A DNA stretch of 10,984 nt from a bacterium. Its GTDB lineage: Bacteria > Patescibacteriota > Saccharimonadia > Saccharimonadales > HK-STAS-PATE-42. Each line of letters opens with the position of its first letter. The first letter of the stretch is position 1. The DNA is taken from positions 1-10,984 of the forward strand of contig JAKOXJ010000094.1 in assembly GCA_029781075.1 (NCBI GenBank), written 5' to 3'. Positions 6,932 to 10,984 of the stretch are shown here, one piece after another. Under the pieces are notes generated by a model. That model was given only the letters and a program-made list of their open reading frames with translations, ran no database searches and was not told where the DNA came from. The translations under genes and the position numbers were made by a program.

Positions 6932-6993
6932 ACTACAGTTATGCATGGGGTGACAAGGCTAATTATAAAGATATTCTTATTGATACTTACGCA

Positions 6994-7002
6994 TGATAAA
7001 AT
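6994..7002 (+). promoter_or_regulatory. Extended -10 promoter of the 7028 gene
   Basis: TGATAAAAT at 6994-7002 is a TGn extension followed by TAAAAT, a one-mismatch -10 hexamer. A clear -35 at normal spacing is missing (TTCTTA at 6974-6979). Transcription would start near 7009, giving a leader of about 19 bases. GGGG at 7003-7006 is too far from the ATG at 7028 to serve as a Shine-Dalgarno. Confidence 0.4.
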
Positions 7003-7027
7003 GGGGTAAGACAACAATATAAATAAA

Positions 7028-7657
7028 ATGGCCGGAAAAATAACGTCTAAAATAAAATCTGCGTCCCAAGAGAATACCGTTGGTGTAATAGCGGCTGTAA
7101 TTATTCTTTTAATTATTCTCCTTGTTGGAGTAATAGCCATAAAGATATCAACTGGTAATAAGAAATCAAACAAGGTTGAAACTGTCCAGGAAAGCCGTCC
7201 ATATGATCTTGTTGGGAATGCGGAGAGTAATTCTGTAACTGTTTATGTGGAAAGAGGTATAACTGCAGATGAGAACCACTACTCTATTTCTATGACCGTT
7301 AGTGCAGATAACCGAACCATCCGAGTAATGAAGGGTTACCAAAATGTTGAGGATAAAAGTGAAGGCCTACCAAACAATATTGAGGCATATAGAACTTTCT
7401 TACAGGCTCTAGATAGATATAACTTTACCTCATGGAGAGAAGATAAAAGTGGTTATGGCTGGAGAGAGGCTTGTCCAGCCCAAAAGGGCTACAGGTTCAT
7501 TTTGAGAGATCAGGCAACCGAACAGTTTAATAGATGGTATGCCTTCTGTAATAGCGTGAGGTATGGAGGTTACGGTGGTAAAGTAAACTATGTCTATACA
7601 CTATTCAAGAACCAATTCCCTAACTATGGTGAGGTGACTAGCGGTATAACGCTCTAG
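7028..7657 (+). CDS. Single-pass membrane protein with external C-terminal domain, unknown function
   Basis: I do not recognise this 209-residue protein. It opens with a short basic cytoplasmic segment (MAGKITSKIKS), followed by a very hydrophobic helix at about 17-40 (isoleucine, leucine and valine rich) and a lysine-rich stretch, GNKKSNK. The remaining 165 residues would face outside: a strand-rich part (70-100), then an aromatic-rich part with LQALDRYNFTSWRED (126-140), GWREACP (144-150) and RWYAFCNSVRYGGYGG (169-184). The two cysteines, Cys149 and Cys174, could pair as a disulfide in an extracytoplasmic domain. It is divergent from the other one-pass membrane protein (5769-6899), and the two share the 128-base spacer, so they may be co-regulated. 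The stop codon overlaps the gatB stop in the opposite direction. Confidence 0.75.
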   Translation: MAGKITSKIKSASQENTVGVIAAVIILLIILLVGVIAIKISTGNKKSNKVETVQESRPYDLVGNAESNSVTVYVERGITADENHYSISMTVSADNRTIRVMKGYQNVEDKSEGLPNNIEAYRTFLQALDRYNFTSWREDKSGYGWREACPAQKGYRFILRDQATEQFNRWYAFCNSVRYGGYGGKVNYVYTLFKNQFPNYGEVTSGITL

Positions 7658-7670
7658 AGCTTAGATCTAA
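7651..7670. repeat. Two adjacent 10-bp palindromes covering both convergent stop codons
   Basis: GCTCTAGAGC (7651-7660) and TTAGATCTAA (7661-7670) are each perfect palindromes placed end to end. The first contains the TAG of the plus-strand membrane protein gene (7655-7657) and the TAG of gatB on the minus strand (7656-7654). A TTATTTTTT run follows on the plus strand, but the palindromes lack loops, so a standard intrinsic terminator is not well supported. Confidence 0.4.
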
Positions 7671-9111
7671 TTATTTTTTGGGCAGTGGATGGGTTGGCTT
7701 TACCTGCTGTGATTTTCATGATCTGCCCTACTAGGAACCCTATGGCTTTTTCTTCTCCATTCCTGAGATCCTGGACCGGCTTTGGATTATCTTTCATAAC
7801 CTGGTCAATGATTATCTCTAGTTCCCCATCGTCACTCATTTGTATCAAGTTTAGTTCTTTGGCTAGTTCTTCTGGGTTACTATCTTTCTTGATCAAGTGA
7901 TTGAGTATCTCTTTTGCTGCGCTGGAGTTTAGTTTGCCATCTTCGACCATCATGCTGAGTGTCAATAAACTACTTGGGTTGAATGTAATTATGTTAGAGT
8001 CTTCAGAGCTTTCTTCTGGATTAGCGCCAGAGTAGATTTGAAGCCAGTTTGCTATTCTAACTTGGTGATTTTTCTCTGCACCATTCTTAATTACATCTAT
8101 AAGAACTTCTGCTAAGTTCGGATTATCTATAAGGGTCTCTATTTGCGAATAGTTTAGTCCTAGTTTAGAAAATAGAATACGTATCTCTGAAGGCATGACT
8201 GGTAGCTCTTCTTTAATCTTATCTACATATTCTTGAGTTAGGACAACTGGAGGTATATCGGGTTCTGGCATGTATCGATAGTCATGGGCATCCTCTTTTG
8301 ACCTTTGAGAAAAAGTTTTGTTTTCTGCATCGTTCCATCCACGAGTTTCCTGGACTACTTTTTCTCCTTTTTCTAATAGTTCGACCTGTCTTTCAAATTC
8401 GAAGTTGATGCAATTCTCAACTGCTCTAAATGAGTTAAGATTTTTTATTTCTGCTCGTGTTCCTAATGTCTTAGAATTCCTGGATGCTACAGAAATGTTT
8501 ACATCAAAACGCATATTGCCATAGTAAAGGTTAGCGTCTGAAACATCTGCGTAGCGCATGCATAGATTTAATTCTCTTGCATATGCTTTGGCGGCTTCGG
8601 CCGAATGTATATCCGGTTCGGAGACTATCTCGATAAGTGGAGTTCCCGCTCTATTTAGATCGACTAGGGAGTAGTCCGCACCGGTAGGGTGTGTTAGTTT
8701 TCCTGCATCTGCTTCTAGGTGAGCTCTGGTAATACCAACCTCGATCTCTTCTCCAGATTTTAGTTTGACTATTACCTTACCTTCACCAATAATTGGCTGA
8801 TCAAACTGAGAGATCTGGTAGCCCATCGGTAAATCAGGATAGAAATAGTGCTTTCTGTCGAATTTTGAGAATAGGTTGATCTTCGCTCCAAGAGCATGGC
8901 CTGCCCGGACGGCGAGATGGATGGCTTCTTTATTCAGAACTGGTAAAGTGCCTGGTAGGCCAAAGCAGATCTCAGATATAGTAGTGTTCGGCATTGCTTC
9001 TCGTGCATCATTATCTACGGGAGCAAATAATTTTGTCTTAGTTTTTAGCTGAACATGGCACTCAATGCCAATTGTCATTTCATACTTATCTATTAGGGAT
9101 TGTTCCAGCAT
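7654..9111 (-). CDS. gatB: Asp/Glu-tRNA(Asn/Gln) amidotransferase subunit B
   Basis: The 485-residue protein is GatB of the GatCAB complex, which phosphorylates the acid side chain of Glu-tRNA(Gln) or Asp-tRNA(Asn) and amidates it with ammonia from GatA. Seen: GIECHVQLKTKTKLF (15-29), with the metal-site Glu17 and His19 of the GLExH motif; FYPDLPMGYQISQFDQPI near residue 87; RAEIKNLNSF; the SKEDAHDYRYMPEPDIPP stretch; and the C-terminal YqeY-like tail ending GKANPSTAQKIIRSKL. Length matches the family. The family's GS-x-RCDAN-x-S reads GNMRFDVNIS here. The reading frame is open upstream to 9228, but that extension lies inside dcd and has no family match, so the ATG at 9111 is chosen: one base after the dcd stop, with GGAAG four bases away and AAGGAG twelve bases away. 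Last gene of the gatA-dcd-gatB run. Confidence 0.96.
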   Translation of the reverse strand: MLEQSLIDKYEMTIGIECHVQLKTKTKLFAPVDNDAREAMPNTTISEICFGLPGTLPVLNKEAIHLAVRAGHALGAKINLFSKFDRKHYFYPDLPMGYQISQFDQPIIGEGKVIVKLKSGEEIEVGITRAHLEADAGKLTHPTGADYSLVDLNRAGTPLIEIVSEPDIHSAEAAKAYARELNLCMRYADVSDANLYYGNMRFDVNISVASRNSKTLGTRAEIKNLNSFRAVENCINFEFERQVELLEKGEKVVQETRGWNDAENKTFSQRSKEDAHDYRYMPEPDIPPVVLTQEYVDKIKEELPVMPSEIRILFSKLGLNYSQIETLIDNPNLAEVLIDVIKNGAEKNHQVRIANWLQIYSGANPEESSEDSNIITFNPSSLLTLSMMVEDGKLNSSAAKEILNHLIKKDSNPEELAKELNLIQMSDDGELEIIIDQVMKDNPKPVQDLRNGEEKAIGFLVGQIMKITAGKANPSTAQKIIRSKL

Positions 9112-9112
9112 A

Positions 9113-9697
9113 TTACTTCCATTCTCCTTTCTCAGGGTTCCAGTTCTTCCACATCTGGGATGCCACCGGCTTTGTGTCTCCAGAGTATTTAGAACCAAGA
9201 GATCCAGAACCATAAGGGTGCTCCGCATTAGAACTTAGATCTTCAAATGCTATCTGACCAATTGGCATTCCAGGATAGAGTATAACCGGCAACTCTGCAG
9301 TATTATGAAGCTCTAGAGTTAACTTAAGACTATTCCCCGGGTCTAGAAAACCCGCAGTGGTATGGATGATTAAGCCAAGCCTGCCAATTGAACTCTTGCC
9401 CTCTAATCTTCCTACGTATCTATCACAAACTCCGGTAGTTTCAGCTACCAAACCTAGGGCAAATCCTCCGGGGTGAAGAACAAATTGGCCGTCTGGCTCA
9501 ACCGCTACATCCTCCATTATGTCTTCAAGGGGTTTCTTGGGATCAATTATCGTTGACTTAAACCGATCATATACTTTAAAGAATCTATCCAGATGTAAAT
9601 CAACTGAAGCGGGTTGTAGATTTCTTTCGTCGAAAGGTTCTATAACTATGTCGCCAGCGTCTATAGCCCTCTTGATGTCTCGGTCGGAAAGTATCAT
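9113..9697 (-). CDS. dcd: dCTP deaminase
   Basis: The 194-residue protein is a trimeric dUTPase-fold dCTP deaminase, which turns dCTP into dUTP (or directly into dUMP in bifunctional members) on the way to dTTP. Seen: start MILSDRDIKRAI; LQPASVDLHLD (27-37), the family substrate strand; HPGGFALGLVAE (75-86); the active-site stretch LEGKSSIGRLGLIIHTTAGF (98-117), with Ser102/103 and Arg106; then DPGN and LTLELHN (126-132), where Glu129 is the expected general base. Ending PYGSGSLGSKYSG matches the nucleotide-covering tail. Monofunctional and bifunctional forms cannot be separated safely by eye. A strong AGGAGG lies seven bases before the ATG at 9697, inside the end of gatA, and the ATG overlaps the gatA TGA as ATGA. 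A pyrimidine enzyme between gatA and gatB has no evident functional reason. Confidence 0.94.
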   Translation of the reverse strand: MILSDRDIKRAIDAGDIVIEPFDERNLQPASVDLHLDRFFKVYDRFKSTIIDPKKPLEDIMEDVAVEPDGQFVLHPGGFALGLVAETTGVCDRYVGRLEGKSSIGRLGLIIHTTAGFLDPGNSLKLTLELHNTAELPVILYPGMPIGQIAFEDLSSNAEHPYGSGSLGSKYSGDTKPVASQMWKNWNPEKGEWK

Positions 9698-10984
9698 TTT
9701 ACGACCTCCTCAACTAGGCGACCTATTTCTAGAACCTTTTTGTCGTCACCATGCTTACCAATTATCTGCAAGCCTACGGGCATTTTAGACTTCTCTCCTA
9801 TCCCAACCGGAATGGAGGATGCTGGAGAGCCAACAAGACTTGGAGCTACTGTCATTATGTCTCCTAAATACATTTTTATTGGATCTTCAGAGTCACCGAA
9901 CTTAAAGGCAGTAGTCGGCGCAACTGGACCCAGAAGAGCATCATATTTTTGGAAAGCCTTATTGAAAGCACCTATTAATAGAGTCCTGACTTGCTGGGCT
10001 TTTTTATAGTAGGCATCGTAGTAACCAGAAGATAGTACATAGGTACCGATAAGAATTCTTCTTTTATTCTCTGCATTGAAGCCCTCCATTCTACTCTTGT
10101 TGTAGGTATCACTTAACTTTACGGCTTCGTTTGTAGAGTGACCATATCTTATGCCGTCATATCGAGCCAGGTTAGATGATATCTCTGCCGGGACGATTAT
10201 ATAGTATGCAGCAAGAGCGTAGTCTATCTCTGGGATAGATACTTCTTCAACAACTATTCCACTCTTTCTTAGCTTTGCAATCGCTTGATTGATAGTTTCC
10301 CTAACTTCTTGATCAACACCATCTGCTAGGAGTTCTTTTATGTAGGCGACTTTGTAATTATTTTTATCTTCAGCGCTATCTAGAGTTAGAGACTCATCTT
10401 TTACGATAGAGGTTGAATCTTTTGGATCTTGCCCACTTATTATGTCCATGACCTCAGCAAGATCTTTGACATTAGAAGCGATTGCTCCAACTGTATCGGT
10501 AGAAGAGGTCATCGCTATTGCACCGTTTCTAGAGACTCGACCATAGCTTGGCTTAAGACCATATGTACCAGTAAAACTTGCTGGCTGGCGAATTGAGCCT
10601 CCCGTATCTGTACAGATAGAAAAAGGTACTATGCCAAGGGCGACAGAGCTTGCTGATCCACCAGATGATCCTCCGGGCACCCTTTCTTTATCGTGGGGGT
10701 TCAGTGTCTTGGTAAAGTCGGAGTTCTCTGTGCTGGAACCATGACCGAAAGAATCCATGTTGGCTTTTGCGATACATATCGCTCCTTCATCTTCTATTTT
10801 CTTAATAGCCGTTGCAGTATATGGCGCCTCGAAATTACCCAGGATGTTAGAGGCGGCAGTTGTAACTGTGCCCTTTACAAGAAGAGTGTCCTTGGCAATA
10901 AAAGGAATACCATAAAGCTGACCATTGGGTTCTTGGCTATCAAGAAGTTTTGCCCGCTCTCTGGCAAGTTCGAAGGTCTCTGAT
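9694..10984 (-). CDS. gatA: Asp/Glu-tRNA(Asn/Gln) amidotransferase subunit A (partial, N-terminus beyond right edge)
   Basis: The frame stays open from the window edge (first whole codon at 10983) to the TGA at 9694, giving 429 residues; about 50 N-terminal residues are missing compared with the usual 480 or so. It is an amidase-signature enzyme that hydrolyses glutamine and passes ammonia to GatB. The Ser-cisSer-Lys triad is complete: Lys in LYGIPFIAKD (fragment residue 31), cis-Ser in VPGGSSGGSAS (106) and nucleophile Ser in TDTGGSIRQPAS (130). The spacings of 75 and 24 match those I recall for Staphylococcus aureus GatA. NMDSFGHGSSTENS replaces the more common NMDEFAMGSSTENS. An internal Met at 10758 is not the start, since catalytic Lys31 lies before it. 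The gene overlaps dcd by four bases. gatC is not in the window and may lie just beyond the edge. Confidence 0.96.
   Translation of the reverse strand, partial: SETFELARERAKLLDSQEPNGQLYGIPFIAKDTLLVKGTVTTAASNILGNFEAPYTATAIKKIEDEGAICIAKANMDSFGHGSSTENSDFTKTLNPHDKERVPGGSSGGSASSVALGIVPFSICTDTGGSIRQPASFTGTYGLKPSYGRVSRNGAIAMTSSTDTVGAIASNVKDLAEVMDIISGQDPKDSTSIVKDESLTLDSAEDKNNYKVAYIKELLADGVDQEVRETINQAIAKLRKSGIVVEEVSIPEIDYALAAYYIIVPAEISSNLARYDGIRYGHSTNEAVKLSDTYNKSRMEGFNAENKRRILIGTYVLSSGYYDAYYKKAQQVRTLLIGAFNKAFQKYDALLGPVAPTTAFKFGDSEDPIKMYLGDIMTVAPSLVGSPASSIPVGIGEKSKMPVGLQIIGKHGDDKKVLEIGRLVEEVVK
9705..9710 (-). promoter_or_regulatory. Strong Shine-Dalgarno of dcd inside the end of gatA
   Basis: AGGAGG on the minus strand (9710-9705) stands seven bases before the dcd ATG at 9697 and forms part of the last gatA codons (Glu-Glu-Val). 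It is the clearest ribosome-binding site in the window. It shows that the organism keeps anti-Shine-Dalgarno pairing even though several other genes here lack one. Confidence 0.75.

Noticed and set aside
6901..7173. Minus-strand open frame across the divergent spacer
   Set aside because: It covers the spacer and the antisense of the membrane-helix codons of the 7028 gene, which explains its hydrophobic look. It has no ribosome-binding site or family resemblance.
7657..7680. Intrinsic terminator after the 7028 gene
   Set aside because: There is a T-run, but the preceding dyads have no room for a loop and only form stems of three to five pairs, so a stable hairpin is not supported.
9112..9228. 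Upstream extension of the gatB frame to 9228
   Set aside because: The extra 39 residues lie wholly within dcd in another frame, show no GatB similarity, and the ATG at 9111 starts just before the conserved GIECHVQL motif with nearby ribosome-binding sequence.
9694..9697. Recoding of UGA to glycine as in Gracilibacteria
   Set aside because: The gatA frame ends with TGA exactly at the expected C-terminus and overlaps the dcd ATG; the other genes show no internal TGA, so a standard code fits.
10693..10983. Plus-strand open frame opposite the gatA fragment
   Set aside because: The minus strand here encodes catalytic GatA motifs without interruption, so this is a shadow frame.

Overview
The window looks like a piece of chromosome from a reduced-genome bacterium of the Patescibacteria/CPR type, most likely Candidatus Saccharibacteria (TM7). 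The evidence is indirect: an AT-leaning sequence rich in ATA, AGA and AGG codons; tightly packed genes with one-base gaps and small overlaps; weak or absent Shine-Dalgarno sites at several starts; many one-pass membrane proteins of unknown function; and GatCAB genes, which imply indirect synthesis of Gln-tRNA (and perhaps Asn-tRNA). TGA ends gatA, and TAA and TAG end other genes, so nothing points to the recoded UGA of Gracilibacteria. No phage, transposon, CRISPR, rRNA or tRNA is visible, and no stretch above 300 bases lacks a gene.

Left region (1-2498). The 5' part of an FAD-linked oxidase gene runs off the left edge on the minus strand. Across a 121-base divergent promoter region, two plus-strand genes form a likely operon. 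The first encodes a small protein with a hydrophobic segment at each end and two cysteines between. The second encodes a 452-residue Rossmann-fold protein whose C-terminal two thirds resembles cyanobacterial long-chain acyl-ACP reductase (AAR, COG5322-like), including the cysteine of the FACxAEA motif. This gene is the most interesting one here.

Middle region (2499-7657). A large orphan sensor histidine kinase has a multi-spanning membrane N-terminus. It follows a perfect 20-bp palindrome that directly abuts a TATAAT box, with a GTG start only seven bases further on. Converging on it is a minus-strand pair: a membrane-anchored protein with a coiled coil and a possible NTF2-like C-terminal domain, then a PfkB-family sugar or nucleoside kinase overlapping it by 20 bases. 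A second one-pass membrane protein (7028-7657) is transcribed divergently from this pair. A second GCTTAAGC element lies in that divergent spacer.

Right region (7654-10984). A minus-strand operon reads gatA (cut by the right edge), dcd, gatB. gatA and dcd share ATGA, and dcd and gatB are one base apart. GatA releases ammonia from glutamine and GatB activates and amidates Glu-tRNA(Gln) or Asp-tRNA(Asn). Dcd deaminates dCTP for dTTP synthesis and is functionally unrelated, so its place inside the amidotransferase operon is worth noting. No convincing intrinsic terminator was found; both convergent gene pairs meet within a few bases, with stop codons inside small palindromes.
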